DNA of 37,204 nucleotides from assembly GCA_003427395.1 (NCBI GenBank), contig BFEA01000108.1, positions 1,129,275-1,166,478 on the forward strand. Direction: 5' to 3'. A program made the position numbers and the translations under genes. Shown here one piece after another: positions 9,580-21,164 of the stretch. How positions within the stretch are numbered: the first letter of the stretch is position 1; every line of letters starts with the position of its first letter. Below the pieces are notes generated by a model, which had not been told where the DNA came from, searched no databases, and saw only the letters and a list, made by a program, of their open reading frames with translations. The DNA is from Chara braunii. Lineage: Eukaryota; Streptophyta; Charophyceae; Charales; Characeae.

Positions 9580-10100
9580 AAATTTCGGCAGCGCTTTCCA
9601 TAGGAAAAGTGTCTTTTCAGAATTTATATCAGCCCAAATATGAAAGCAGAAATAAACTCCAACTCTGGAAAGTCAAATTATGTCTAACTCCCTGAATTAA
9701 TAGAAATTTGGACAGCACCCCCTTTAGAACGGGAGGCTTCCCAGATTTATACTAAGTCAGATATGAACTTCAAAGACAACTTGAGCTCAATTTTTATACA
9801 AGATTTAACAAACTTCTTAGTTTTGCAGAAATTTCGGCAGCACTCCCTTTGGAAAAGTGTTATTCCAAAATTTATACAATGCCAAGTCCAGAATTTGAAA
9901 GTGACTTTAACTTCTCAAAGTCCAATTTTGTCTAACTCCCTGAATTAGCAAAAATTTGGTCAGCACTCCCTTTAGAAAAGGAGACTTTCTAGATTTTTAC
10001 TAGGTCAGATATAAAGAAAAGACAAGTTGAACTTTGATAAGTCAAAAAATTGACTAACTCTTTGGTTTTGTAGAAATTTCGGCAGCGCTTCCCGTAGAGA
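9580..10100 (+). repeat. tandem repeat, unit about 124 bp, alternating two types
   Basis: AAATTTCGGCAGC or AAATTTGG(A/T)CAGCAC begins at about 9,580, 9,704, 9,829, 9,952 and 10,074, a spacing of 122-125 bases. Copies 1, 3 and 5 carry TTTCGGCAGC and copies 2 and 4 carry TTTGG.CAGCAC, giving a dimeric higher-order unit of about 248 bp. Each unit also has a conserved T.A.AAAAG(T/G) and AGATTTATAC-like segment. Confidence 0.75.
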
Positions 10101-10416
10101 AAGTAGCTTCCCAAGATTTATACAAACCCAAGTACAAAAAATGATCCCAGAAAATGCAAGAATTGACCTAAGTAAAAAAAACTATCACAGAAAATGCAGG
10201 AATTAAAACTAATTCCTATAGCTCTAGCACGTGGCGAGCGACTAAAGCAACTACCTATCAAACTGAAACTCAGACTAATTAGTAGCCTCACTCACTCACA
10301 TGCAGGCCAAACCACAAAGGTAAGTACTTTCACCATCCCAAGTTTATCTGGACAAACAATAGGTCATAATCTTTCAATGATTTAATCCCTTCATACCCAG
10401 CTTACATAAGGCATAA

Positions 10417-11305
10417 AGTCAGGTCACCCAAACTTATGGAATGCGCCTAACTTAGTCAGTGAATATACACAAAACCGAGGGCACAACTACCTTTCTCTTC
10501 TTTGGGCAAACGACTAGACCATTCTAGTCGCCCTGAACTGTTTAAAATATCCAAGTTATATATATCTGTCTTCCCTTTATCTTCTAAGGCTGCGTATGAC
10601 TGAACTAACTTAAGTTCAGTCTGCCCCAGTTTACCATAAGTTTTACTCTTAATTATACTCTCTTCAAGTTGTGATACGGCTATAGTCAGACCACCTAAAC
10701 TTATAGAACAGTTTGATTAGCTCGTTCTTAGATAAGATAGATAAGGTATAACCAAGTTATAACCATTCGGTTCCAGCATGTGCGAGGTTTTGAGCCAGAC
10801 CTCCTGAACTTACAGAAGGATCTAACTCTCTGCCAGATTCATTTCTCTCTGAACCATTATGTGTGTGGCATCGAGTCAAACCCCCTGAACTTACAGAAGA
10901 GTCTGCCTCTTTGCCAAAGATTACTTCTTCAGAATAAAAGAAGGAAGAGACTAAGCCACCTAAACTTATAGAACAGCTCAGACCTCCTCGTTCAGGAAAC
11001 AAATAAACAGAATAAAACCCAAAATAAGCAAGGCGACCAAGGCACCTGAACTTACAGAACGCACTTGGCCCCTGAAAAAAGTCAGCCACGAGCAGCCCTC
11101 ACAAGTCAGAGCAGTCAGGCCACCTAAGCTTATAGAACAACCTGACCCTCCATACAAGCCACAGCACTAGGTCTCCCCAAACTTATGGGGACACCCCAGC
11201 CTCCAGAGCAATCAGACCTCCTAAACTTATAGAAGGATCTGACTTCTCCAAGCAAAACCATAATAAAACAAAGCACTGGGATTCCCCAAACTTATGGGGA
11301 CTCCC
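10417..11305 (+). repeat. hairpin array A: about 11 stem-loops with hexaloop AACTTA
   Basis: Units occur at 10,417-10,452, 10,598-10,621, 10,684-10,718, 10,792-10,828, about 10,872-10,903, 10,951-10,981, 11,037-11,068, 11,114-11,146, 11,170-11,195, 11,212-11,242 and 11,278-11,305. Each has AACTTA (AGCTTA once) as loop, closed by an inner stem that differs between units: CTA:TAG, CTG:CAG, CCA:TGG, CCCCA:TGGGG, ACT:AGT. Most also have an outer stem of unit-specific sequence, such as CCAAG:CTTGG, GTCAGG:CCTGAC or TCAGA:TCTGA. Spacing in the dense part is about 76-85 bases. The unit at about 10,872 has only the inner stem. No family is recognised. Confidence 0.75.
10598..10621. repeat. perfect 9-bp hairpin with loop AACTTA
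   Basis: GACTGAACT (10,598-10,606) and AGTTCAGTC (10,613-10,621) are exact reverse complements around the loop AACTTA (10,607-10,612). This is the cleanest unit of the array, and its inner stem is unrelated in sequence to the other units. Confidence 0.8.
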
Positions 11306-14300
11306 CAACCTTAATGACCCGGTCAATCATCATGCAAATTCTCCCATCATCCTGCCCTTCCCTGATGCAGTTCTTTTCAACAGTCTGACTTCATGCAGTA
11401 AAAAAAAATGAAAACTGAAACTTCACAACATTCCTTTATTTAGCCTGATTCAGTATCCTGAAAGTCAAACCAAAATTAAGATAAGGCTGCACACCATATA
11501 TTCCGNCAGAGATGCAATGAGAAATACAAATAGGGGTTGTAGCTCGGGTGTATAGAGGGAAANCAATGGTTTACCTGTCAATTCCCTGCCTCCAGAGCCT
11601 CGCCTAGGCTCCGGCANAGCTCCCGCAATCGGTGGGCAGACTCCCCACAGAGTCTTGCTGCGATCCTACGGGTTGCAATCCCGCCTGCCGCCTTCCCCTC
11701 AGAACAAGATCAGACTTAGAATGAGAAAGGTAGAAANAGGAGGTTTGAGACTCTCAGATACAAGAGGGGTACTCTCAACCTCACTGGAGAGGGCCTTGAT
11801 ATCTTGACTCGCCTGAGGGCCCCGCAATGGCNGCCAATGTGACAACTTGGTCAACTCTCCGTAGTCATTCTGCTGAACTCAACCCCCTCACAACCTCTCA
11901 GATTGCGGCACTAACCCTCTACTAGTCCAGTCTGATTGCCTCCTCAAGTCCCAACGTCTCTCCTTAGTCCAACTGTTGCTGCAAAACAGCCTGTAACATT
12001 CAACACCGGTACACAACGATATGCAATAACCAGCATCAACCGTTCGTGCACAACCCATAGACGCAGCCGCAGCGCACAGCGGCGGTCAGCGGCAGCCGTT
12101 CACGCACAGTCAATAGTCACAGCATGTACGCAGTCAAAAATAGGAGCGACAGCCGAACACAGTCAATAGATAGCAGCGACTGCTCGCAACTGACAGCCGC
12201 AGTGCGCCACGGCCAGCAGCAATGTGCAGAAGCCGGCCACTGCCGTGATAACCCTTCTCAACACCAACAATTATCGCACGTGTTTATGCCAAAACTACGG
12301 ACCGCTGGCCCCGCAAGCAACATGTTTCGCCGGCTGCCAAGTCTGCAGACTGTCGCCACCCAGATACGTGCTTCGCAGATCGTACTTGGACTGTGCACTC
12401 GGTATCAGACAGCCCAACAAGCCATATCAGCCTCACCATGAGTAGTTGGTAGATAGGCCATCTCTCACTTTCCTTCATCTGTAGGCAGTCTTCATGGCGA
12501 GCCAGACTGTAACCTTATTGTCGGACAGGGAGATTGAGCTACACTGACAAACCCAACTATAGGCACTAAGCTAGGTAGAGTTAATAGCCACTGCAGTCCG
12601 CTCCAAAAGTAACGAAGACGATGGCAAGCACAGGTAACTGAATTGGTTGGCTTCCAACAAGAACTGGCTGCGGGATCGAAATCAAGTGGCCGCTTTTATC
12701 AGAAAGTTGGGCAAAATCGAAGTGAATCTTCCACTTAGAACGCGGCTAGGTGCATTTAGCACTTCGTCGCCCCTTCCCCCCCGGCGATCATCCTTGACCC
12801 CCCCCCCCTGCTGTTCCTTTGTATGCGCCCTCGCCTAGTCGTTCGTGCGACCAGGTTCGGTCGAAATCGTGGGGCGGATACCTCAGTTGGGGAAAACATC
12901 ACAGCAGATGCTCCGGGGAGAGAGTTTGTGCGGCCAACAGGTAAGTCTCCAATGACGCAGCTAGTCTCGAGTGACTCCTATCGGTCGGCTGAGCAGAAAT
13001 TGGATCCGAATGAATCTGTCGCTAGAAAGCGGACAGATACATCCCTACTACTACATTTTCTTTCCCGCTTCTAGCCTGGCTATTCGCACGCAACTCCTAA
13101 CACTTGTACGACTAAACTTACTAATTCTATTCTAATTCTAACCCCTCCATCTAACTCGTAGCTATCATAAACCCATGCCTACCGCTCAGGCTCACTCGAT
13201 CTCGTCAACAAACGAGTGAGCTTAGACAAAGTCTTGTCCCACCATAGCCACTGGCTCGATATCTTCGCGCAGGCCTTTTTCCTACTAACTCTGTTTCTAC
13301 TAACTTTCTACAACTACTGACTATGAAATCGGGGTCGCAAGGGCCGAAAACCCCCAATTCGAGCCCTCCCTCGCACGAAACTAATAAGAAATGAGTGAGA
13401 TATGCCCTTTCTCCCTTTTCTTCCTCGTCATTCCCCCATAGCTCGGCGCAGTCCATTTCCTTACTAACTTTTAACTCACTAACCTACTGTCAAATCTAAC
13501 GTTACTAACACATTCGCCCTACACTAAAACCTCACTCTATCACTTTTTCCCGCATAAAACGAGTGCGGAATAGGCGAGTTATGAACTCAGCCTTCCACCA
13601 TAGTCACCCCTCCCTCCATCTGCACGCATGCACCGGCCTCCGTGTCCCAGTCCAGATTCATCCCCATTTTTCCTTCCCTCGTCGCCTCCGTACTAACGCC
13701 GATTGTATCCCCTAGCTTCCGACCGGTGTGCCTCCGCCTTCCCGTTTTTTCTATCCCTCTCTCTCTCTTATCGCACGCTCACCTGGCCCAAGACCTTTCT
13801 AGGTCCATTCACCCCTCTCAACGCCCAGATCCGCCCTGCCCCCGTCGTTTGTCTCCCCCGGTCTCGGTCTGCGCCGGCTTAGCGTCCGTCTCCACGGCTC
13901 TGTCACTCCGCCCGCTATTGCTGAGCGGTGCTCGGCCAGCCCACTCCCTTCATCATCTCCCATACTTGAGTGTACCTGGCGCGAGACTGCGCTAGGTTCG
14001 TCCCTCTTTTCATCGCCCTCGTAGTCGGCTGTCTTTCATCGCCGCCCGTAGCCTCTCCTACCCGTCACGTACTCTGCTTCACTCTCACCGGCCTAGCGCT
14101 TGTCCCCCACTGCGTTGTCGTTCGTTGCTGCTAGCGCAACACTTGATAATCACAGCGGCTCGGCCTTATTGCCCCAACAGTCTTCGCCACTCCGCCCCTC
14201 GTCCCTCTTACTATCGTCCGCTGGCGTCTCAGCACAGCGGCTTCCCCACCTGCCCCGATCAGCCCGAGGGAGACTTAGGGAAGGATCAGCTGTGTGGTCC

Positions 14301-14880
14301 GATCAGTCCTTCGCCCCTATACCCGGAGGCTGTAGATCGGCTCACTTAGCTGCTGTTCCCCCCCGACCCTCCAACACAACCTCCTCTGGGCTCCCGACAA
14401 CCGCGGAATCAGGGTGCAGTCCCACTGCAATTTGTGGCGTGGGCCTTGGTGGTTGTAGCAAATATTCAAATGAGAGTTTTGAAGACCGAAGTGGAGGGGG
14501 GTTTTCCCTACGAGTGGTCGCGACAGTTTGCGGTCCTCGCCCCGGTATGCTGTATTACTGCGCCTAGGTACGACCCACCATCTACCGGGTCCCACAAGCC
14601 ATGCTCACACTCAAACCTCTCACGACAGACCCTCGCCGACCGATAGTGCATCCGCGACAACCCCCGCTACTCAAGATTTTCTTCCGCCTAGCGGGCCGAT
14701 CACCCATGGCCCGCATGCAGGTCGAACTCCTCGGTTCATGTTTCAAAACATCCCAAGTAGAGAAACTTCGCCGGTGTCCCGAACACACGGAATCCTGTAG
14801 GTCAATCATAGGAGGCGCGCGCTCAAGGTCCTCGACTGCCGTGGTGGCCTCTAAATCCGTATATATGTATACTTAATATC
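11306..14880. other. no gene recognised; GC-rich middle of unit A
   Basis: The interval contains five single N positions between 11,506 and 11,832, a T-arm-like hairpin CGGG/CCCG around TTGCAAT near 11,665-11,682 (preserved in unit B with TTACAAT), C runs near 12,780-12,810 and a pyrimidine-rich stretch at about 13,600-14,000. It aligns patchily with 22,086-26,030. Open frames occur in several phases on both strands without domains. Confidence 0.45.
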
Positions 14881-15603
14881 CAATCAGCTCTTTCTGCAGT
14901 CTAGTACAGAAAGGCCAGGTCTCCATCTTGACCCACCATAGCCTGGCTGATCGGACCAGGACTACGGCCCACCGCATTGTTATTTAACGGCAGTACCCTC
15001 GCTGGTTACGCAATGATAGGTTTTCTCTTAATAAACATTCAATCATAATTTCCCAAAAATCTCAACCCTCACTATCCCACGGAGTAATTTCCCTGGGGTG
15101 GGCAGCTTCCCTTAAACTCTTACCCCGCGGTCCCGCAGCCAGGTTGCGCCGGCTAGCAGCCATCCACTGGGGTTACGCCCATGTGGCGCTAAACTTTTAC
15201 CGTTAGCTTGGTCTTCCTCAATATGTCCCAGAACTAGCACAAGTGGTTAGACGGAGCGTCGCAAAACGAAATCACAGGCCCACTGCGTGATTACGTAGGG
15301 GTCTGAAGACATTCACCAGCCCTCCCACAAAACGGCATGGCATCCTTCGCACGCTCACAAACAAAATCACCGCTAGGTCCACAAGGCCGTGACCCCTGAC
15401 TTGATCAGAGTCAGTAGCCACCCATCCTGAGACATCTTTCGCCCTGCACTCATTGCGACCTTCTCAACCATTTCAAACAAAAGTGACCCTTTTCGTCAGA
15501 CTTTATCACCCATCAGACAACTTACCATGCCAAAAATCAGTTTACTCACCTTTGAGGGTGAGTCTTCCAACAATCCAAAATCTCCCCCTTTCTAAAAATC
15601 CAA

Positions 15604-15855
15604 GGGGATCTCACCATAAAACAAAACACCCCCTCTTTCAAAAATCACGAGGGGTCTCATCACAGAAGAGAACACCCCTTCTTCCAAAATCACAAGGGGT
15701 CTCATCATAAAACCAAACATCCCCTCTTCCAAAAATCCGAGGGGTCTCATCATAAAACCAAGCATCCCCTCTTCCAAAAATCCGAGGGGTCTCATTAAAA
15801 CACACAACATCACAAACCATCCCCTTCTTCAAAAATCCAAGGGGGTCTCATCATG
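15604..15855 (+). repeat. tandem repeat, unit 45 bp, about 6 copies
   Basis: GGGG(A)TCTCAT recurs at 15,604, 15,651, 15,696, 15,741, 15,786 and 15,842, each preceded by CCCTCTTCCAAAAATC.. and followed by CATAAAACCA. The usual spacing is exactly 45 bases. Because 45 is divisible by three, a minus-strand frame stays open with a 15-residue periodic peptide, but there is no other sign of coding. The matching place in unit B (about 26,860-26,970) has only one or two loosely related copies. Confidence 0.75.
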
Positions 15856-16230
15856 GGACAAATTATCACTGAGAGACCATCTTATGGGTCCTCGCCACAA
15901 CTTAATCAACAACTGGCATGGTAAAGCATTCGAGTCCCAATGACTCATAAATCTTCTAAAATTTTCACACTTTCACAAAACAGACTGCTCTCCCTCTCCT
16001 TATACTCGGCCCTATCACCCACCAATGGGCAAATCGCACGAGTATACCGAAGAGTAGGCAGTTCACATTCATTCACATTCACAGGATACCAAACATTGAG
16101 ATGTCTCTCATACATCTCCCCCACAAAACCATCATGCATCAGGATGAATCCACACATGTGAGCGTGATAGTGATCGTCATATACAAGGAATAGTCTCAGA
16201 AATCTCCACTCAATATACACTCAGAGGTAG

Positions 16231-17938
16231 GGTAACCTACCCAAAGAATCATAGCAAAAGGTAGTCTTGAGTTCGTATATAGTTGAAAGGATCCCAACTT
16301 GAATCGACCCTGATATCACACAAATTTTATAACCTCTCCGGCCAGGGTCAAACTGACACGGTCTTAATCATAAAACAACTGTATCCCTCGACTCAGAGGA
16401 ATCCAAGCAAACTGAAGACATACCAAAAATATCCAGAGGCGAAGAGGAAACACACTAGGCCTCAATCAACCAAAAACTTATAGTTGTCTCGAATCAAACC
16501 GCTATACATGTTTTCCTCTCATATATACAAGTATATAAATGGATATATTCCTGCAACTCAGGGCAACATCCCTAAAAATACGTATGTACAAAAAATGGGC
16601 AAGCACCACAATCAAGAAGTGAATCAAAGTCTCTAATAAGATCACATTCTCATGTGGCCTCTCAATGCACTCAAGACTGTATTCTAAGATCGCTTGCTCA
16701 ACAAAATCTTTTCATCAGCAACCTGTACATATACGAAGCCCACTCTCATATTTGAATCATGCTCTGTCCATTCTACCCTTGAGTAGGCATGGGAGTTTCT
16801 GATGCAATTCTCCAATCAGACCTAAAACCCTTTATGATACAACATATACACGCAATACTCTAAATACTTGCACACACATCTTCTAACTACTCGGTATATA
16901 GTCAGGGTTCCGCTGACTAAAACAAGGAGTTGGGATCACGCAATCAGTTAGCCTACTGTCCTAACTCCTATGTCCACGTATATACGACTGGACTTTATTC
17001 AAAGTGGCCCAAATGATCTAAGGTCAATTTCTGGTTGAAAGTTTCTCAAGTCTTGTGATTAAGGCTAGTTTCCTTCTTTCACTACTGTACCCTCCCTAGC
17101 CTTATCCCCTTACCGCTATTCATGTCATCCATACAGCGTCATTCAAAATTTTAGTTACCCTGCTCTACCTTTAGGGGTACTAAACAATATACAATTTACA
17201 TAGACAACTTTCAACGTTGGCTATAGGCAGACAATACTCATTGCTGCAAACATCATTGACCCTTATCCCTTGTACTACATAGTAAGACAGCCATAGACGA
17301 GCCCGTGAGATAAACACTTAGCAGAGTATGCGGGCACTCTATATCGGCCTGCTACTGTCCGAAGTTCGCCCCAATCTTGAACTCTCTCGTCTGGGTCATG
17401 GGAACTAGCATAAGCGTCAACCACGTTGACCATATCCCTGAACCCATGACTAGGGGGTAAAAACCTTAGGTGTAAGTATAGGCCATAAATTATTTCACAC
17501 GTATAACGCCCACACCCTCATTCTCGCGCTCTCACGGCGGCTTCTGCTGCAACTTCTACCCTTGCATGTCCCCCAAAGCACTTCTCTACGAGAAAATTTG
17601 GCAGAACGACACTTAACGGGGCTGAAGGAAGTTCAAACTTTTCAGCACGCTTAACCTCTGCATGGGTCTCCACCTGCTCTTCTCCCTCACGGACCCTGTC
17701 TCTCGCCCATTTTGCTGCAGCTACTTCAGCTAACCTCAAGGGTCTCGTAAGCAGACTCTCATGCCCCAATGCCAAATCAATCCCATGCTGGACCCAGAAT
17801 GATGGCGGAGCGTATAGGGTCACCCTCACAATCGTGCAATCCTGATTGTCATCGAAACCAGACTCAATCCAGACGAAAATACCCATATCCATTTGTACGC
17901 CCCACCAAGAAGAAATATATTCCCCCTCTTTAACTCGT
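16231..17938. other. no gene recognised; AT-rich DNA after unit A
   Basis: Similarity with unit B fades after about 16,230. The sequence to 17,500 is AT-rich with short TATA-type runs (for example 16,530-16,560) and stops in every frame. A 147-codon frame on the minus strand at 17,518-17,961 has no recognisable domain and runs into block X, so I do not call it. Confidence 0.4.
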
Positions 17939-18130
17939 TGTCGAGCGCATCGGTCCGGCACCGCACGTGGCAGCGCAGGACCCTCTCGGTCGCGTCACGC
18001 AGGAGTTCGACCAACCTCGTCGCGAACACACAAATGGAGCTTCCTTAGGCCGCTCCGGCCGAGTGCGCCAGCCATACCTCTCGCGAGCCCCTACGACAGG
18101 ATAGGGCCTACGTGAGGCACAACTTACCTC
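17939..18130 (+). repeat. block X, third copy, running into the assembly gap
   Basis: It starts TGTCGAGCGCATCGGTCC and is nearly identical to 6,219-6,411, up to the ACTTACCTC where the N run begins. The sequence after the gap (GCGGTAATACGCC) continues block X as seen in reverse at about 7,850. The true gap is therefore probably filled by X-type sequence of similar length. Confidence 0.75.
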
Positions 18131-18440
18131 NNNNNNNNNNNNNNNNNNNNNNNNNNNNNNNNNNNNNNNNNNNNNNNNNNNNNNNNNNNNNNNNNNNNNN
18201 NNNNNNNNNNNNNNNNNNNNNNNNNNNNNNNNNNNNNNNNNNNNNNNNNNNNNNNNNNNNNNNNNNNNNNNNNNNNNNNNNNNNNNNNNNNNNNNNNNNN
18301 NNNNNNNNNNNNNNNNNNNNNNNNNNNNNNNNNNNNNNNNNNNNNNNNNNNNNNNNNNNNNNNNNNNNNNNNNNNNNNNNNNNNNNNNNNNNNNNNNNNN
18401 NNNNNNNNNNNNNNNNNNNNNNNNNNNNNNNNNNNNNNNN
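18131..18440. other. assembly gap, 310 N
   Basis: These are unresolved bases. Because the flanks correspond to both ends of block X, the missing sequence is expected to be repeat DNA and no gene need be hidden here. Confidence 0.99.
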
Positions 18441-18639
18441 GCGGTAATACGCCTATCGGACCCGCACGCGGGCTGACATCTTGGGGGGGATGAAGTCCCA
18501 AGCGTGGCTCGACGTCGGTCGACTAGGACGCATCCCACACACCACGCGCACACCACTTTACGAACACAAAAACAAAACATACCCGCACACACACATTGCA
18601 CAAACGACACAACACGAACAACGCGACAACGCTCCTAGT

Positions 18640-18960
18640 CCCTCGGTAGTCAACCTATAATTTTCCAATGCGGAAATCGGATAGGCGTCACGCGCGAGAC
18701 TTAGTATAAAACCACACGGACGCAGGGTTAACTCATGTCGACTCGCAATGCAGACGTACGCAAGCAGTCGCAATGATGACGTACTATGTCGTGCCCATAA
18801 TCGTGCAGCCCTCGTTAATTTCGAGGGTCGCATTCGACACTCAAGTGTCGGCTGACACACACCTTGAGGGTTAATCTCTCGACGCTGGACAACCGCCTTG
18901 CGCGATTGGAGACCATACCCTCTTCTGCACCCTATGCAGAGGGGTTGAGTAGACAACTTT
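18640..18960 (+). repeat. block Z, copy 2
   Basis: Same order of landmarks as copy 1 at 8,290, with TATAAAA at 18,705-18,711, GACTCGCAATGCAG, TTCGACACTCAAGTGT and CTTCTGCACCCTATGCAGAG. Differences from copy 1 are largely C/T and G/A at CpG positions, as expected of methylated repeats. Confidence 0.6.
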
Positions 18961-19269
18961 AATTTGTAGTGGCGGTCGAACATCAAGGGGTTTGACTTTG
19001 ACGGCCGCGTCCAACCATGAAAGCAAAAAGGAGACTTACTCCAACCCCCATTAGCTGATGGCCCTAAAAAATGGAAAGGGGCTGGATAAATCCAAACGAC
19101 GCGCGCGAGGAGGAGGTCCAGTATCCTATCCATAGGCTACCCGGTGTCCGGGATAATGAGGCCCGTACACGGACCCCCAAAGGCTGACCGGAGCTAGTCC
19201 TCCGCCCACGTGCCGCTTCACGTTACCAAGACCCCAAGTTTACTGGCTGTGTCGCGCTCGTGATCTCGC

Positions 19270-19505
19270 CGCCTGACCCATAACTTTTTTAGTGCGGGAT
19301 GCGACGAGTGTCGCGCGCGAACTTGGTATAAGATCGCGAGGGCGCTGGACTTACACATACTATCTCGCTATGCAGTTCTACGTGAGTAACCGCGATGACG
19401 GCGCATTGTGTAGTGCCCACACCCAAATGGCCTACTTTGAGCCAAGGGGTCCCCTTTCGACGCTCAGGCGTTGGCTGAAGCGCGAGCCAATGGGGGTAAC
19501 CCTTT
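19270..19505 (+). repeat. block Z, copy 3 (diverged)
   Basis: It shows TATAAGA (19,327-19,333), CTCGCTATGCAG, CCGCGATGACGGCG, TGTGTAGTGCCCACAC and TTTCGACGCTCAGGCGTTGGCTGA in the same order as copies 1 and 2. The overall match is clearly weaker. Only about 300 bp separate it from copy 2, giving two successive promoter-bearing blocks. Confidence 0.5.
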
Positions 19506-19819
19506 AGCGCGCACAAAACCGACCTGAGGGCCTTTCCGTCTTCTGCACCTTAAGGTGTCCCAACGGGTGCGGAGCAAGACGGCCCCTAGGGCAGGAGGGA
19601 GTTTGGAATGGTGGTGAATTATCTGGCGCATCACCAACAAACACGCAGACCCTTCCACCCAGAACTTTATCGTTCCACCAAGATGAATCGCAATAAGGAA
19701 AAGAAACAAGAATTGGCGAGGGATATCCCCCCCCCTTCTGTTCACCCCAACCTTCGACTGACCCTTAGTACGCGGGCACTTCAGGCCACGCTAGCTCCGT
19801 ACGTAGGTACACATGCACT

Positions 19820-19820
19820 G

Positions 19821-19886
<66 letters not shown>
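19820..19886. repeat. (CA)n(TA)n microsatellite
   Basis: About six CA units are followed by about 27 TA units. The corresponding point of unit A (about 8,860-8,880) has only short interrupted TA runs, so this is an expansion specific to unit B. Confidence 0.95.
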
Positions 19887-19891
<5 letters not shown>

Positions 19892-20372
19892 AGGGGGATA
19901 ATTATGTGACGATCACTTCTCACAGTCGTAGTGGGTCTCCTCCTAGCCATACATATATATGCGACCACAGGGCAGCCCAACCAAGACCCCAAGTCTTTGA
20001 ACATACCTGCAATCACATCAAAAGTCAGACAAGAGTCCACCCACTACGCGGAGTCAACTCCAACCAGTTCCTATACTCATACCCCTTGCTTTAACCATGC
20101 AAACCCCAACCTCCAGCCAACCAACCCCAATTAAATACTCAGTACCTTTGTTAAATGGCCATTCAATAAAAGTCCGAGTGAAACCCTTAACAAACAAAAA
20201 GATCACCAGGGCTAAAGCCTTTAGGTTGAGTATGGGGAGCGAGTAGGAATTGAGTCGTGAGCCGACGAATCGGCAACCGACCTGTTATAAGTGACAACAG
20301 AAAACGACCCTTGTAGGATCGAGCTGAACCTAGTCCAAGTCCTGAATCGAACGTCTAAGAAAGACCTGTACC

Positions 20373-20394
20373 ATAAGACAGGTCAATGCCCAAG
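20373..20394. repeat. stem-loop GACCTGT/ACAGGTC, unit B copy
   Basis: It has the same 7-bp stem as at 9,354 with loop ACCATAAG in place of AACACATG. The arms are identical while all but two or three loop bases differ, which suggests that the paired arms are the constrained part. Confidence 0.55.
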
Positions 20395-20586
20395 CTAAAT
20401 CATCAGCATATGGGGGATGACCCTCCATAGCACATTCTCACCCAAGTAGCCTACCAACTAAATCAAAGTCTACCCCTAGGCCAGTGCCCAAGCAAAGGTA
20501 GACTAACGGCAGGACCTCCCCTATTCAGGGTGGATTGCCAGAATCGCCATCTGTCACAATATAATCCAACTCCTCTAAATCAAGAA

Positions 20587-20845
20587 GATTTCGGCAGCGC
20601 TTCCCGTATGAAAAGTGTCATATATCAGCCCGAATATGAGAACAGAAATAGTCTTTGACTTTCCAAAGTTCAATTTTGTCTAACTCCCAGAATTAGTCAA
20701 AATTTGGGCAGCACTCCCTTTAGAAAAGGAGACTTTCCAGATTTTTACTAAGCCAAACATGAATTTTAGACGGGCTGAACCTTGAAAAGTCAAGAATTGA
20801 CTAACTCCCCGGATTTGTAGAAATTTCGGCAGCACTTCCTGTAGA
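20587..20845 (+). repeat. unit B version of the 124-bp repeat, about 3 copies
   Basis: Starts are at about 20,587 (ATTTCGGCAGCGC), 20,700 (ATTTGGGCAGCAC) and 20,821 (AAATTTCGGCAGC). The CGG/TGG alternation seen in unit A is kept, with two fewer copies, so the alternation predates the split of the two units. Confidence 0.7.
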
Positions 20846-21164
20846 GAAAGTGACTTACCAAAATTTATACAAAGCCAAGTATAACAAAAGATCCGAGAAA
20901 GTGCGAGAATTGATCTAAGTAAAAAAAAAACTTAGCTTAGAAAATGCAGGAATTGACCTAACTCCTATCGCTCTATCACGAGGCGAGCCTCTAAAGCAAC
21001 TACCTGTCAACCTGACACTCAAACGAAGTAGTAGCCTCACTCAGCCTCATGCAGGCCAAACCACAAAGGTAAGTACTCCCGCCACCCCAAATCAATCTTT
21101 GCAAACAATAGTTCGTAACTTCTTAATGCTTTATCCCCTTATACCCAACTTACATAGGGCATAA

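Larger units (their letters stand above)
8860..16230 (+). repeat. unit A: long non-coding repeat, first direct copy
   Basis: The unit is collinear with unit B. Matching landmarks include GACGATCACTTCTCACA (about 8,899 and 19,908), GCCAGAATCGCCA (about 9,534 and 20,537), CCTGCCTCC.(A/G)AGCCTCGCCTAGGCTCCGGC (about 11,586 and 22,375), AGCTCTTTCTGCAGTCTAGTACA (about 14,887 and 26,037) and GCACGAGTATACCGAAGAGTAG (about 16,036 and 27,129). The offset is 10.8-11.2 kb. The copies have diverged substantially and carry different tandem-repeat expansions. No coding sequence is recognised in either. Confidence 0.8.

Noticed and set aside
11826-11845. Possible LTR end and primer-binding site on the minus strand (TCACA then TTGGC.GCC), with a similar point near 22,628
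   Set aside because: No paired LTR was found on the other side, sequence on both sides is shared between the units, and the match to a tRNA 3' end could not be tested.
15592-15832. Minus-strand frame with a 15-residue periodic peptide
   Set aside because: It is a by-product of a 45-bp repeat whose length is divisible by three; no start context or conservation in unit B.
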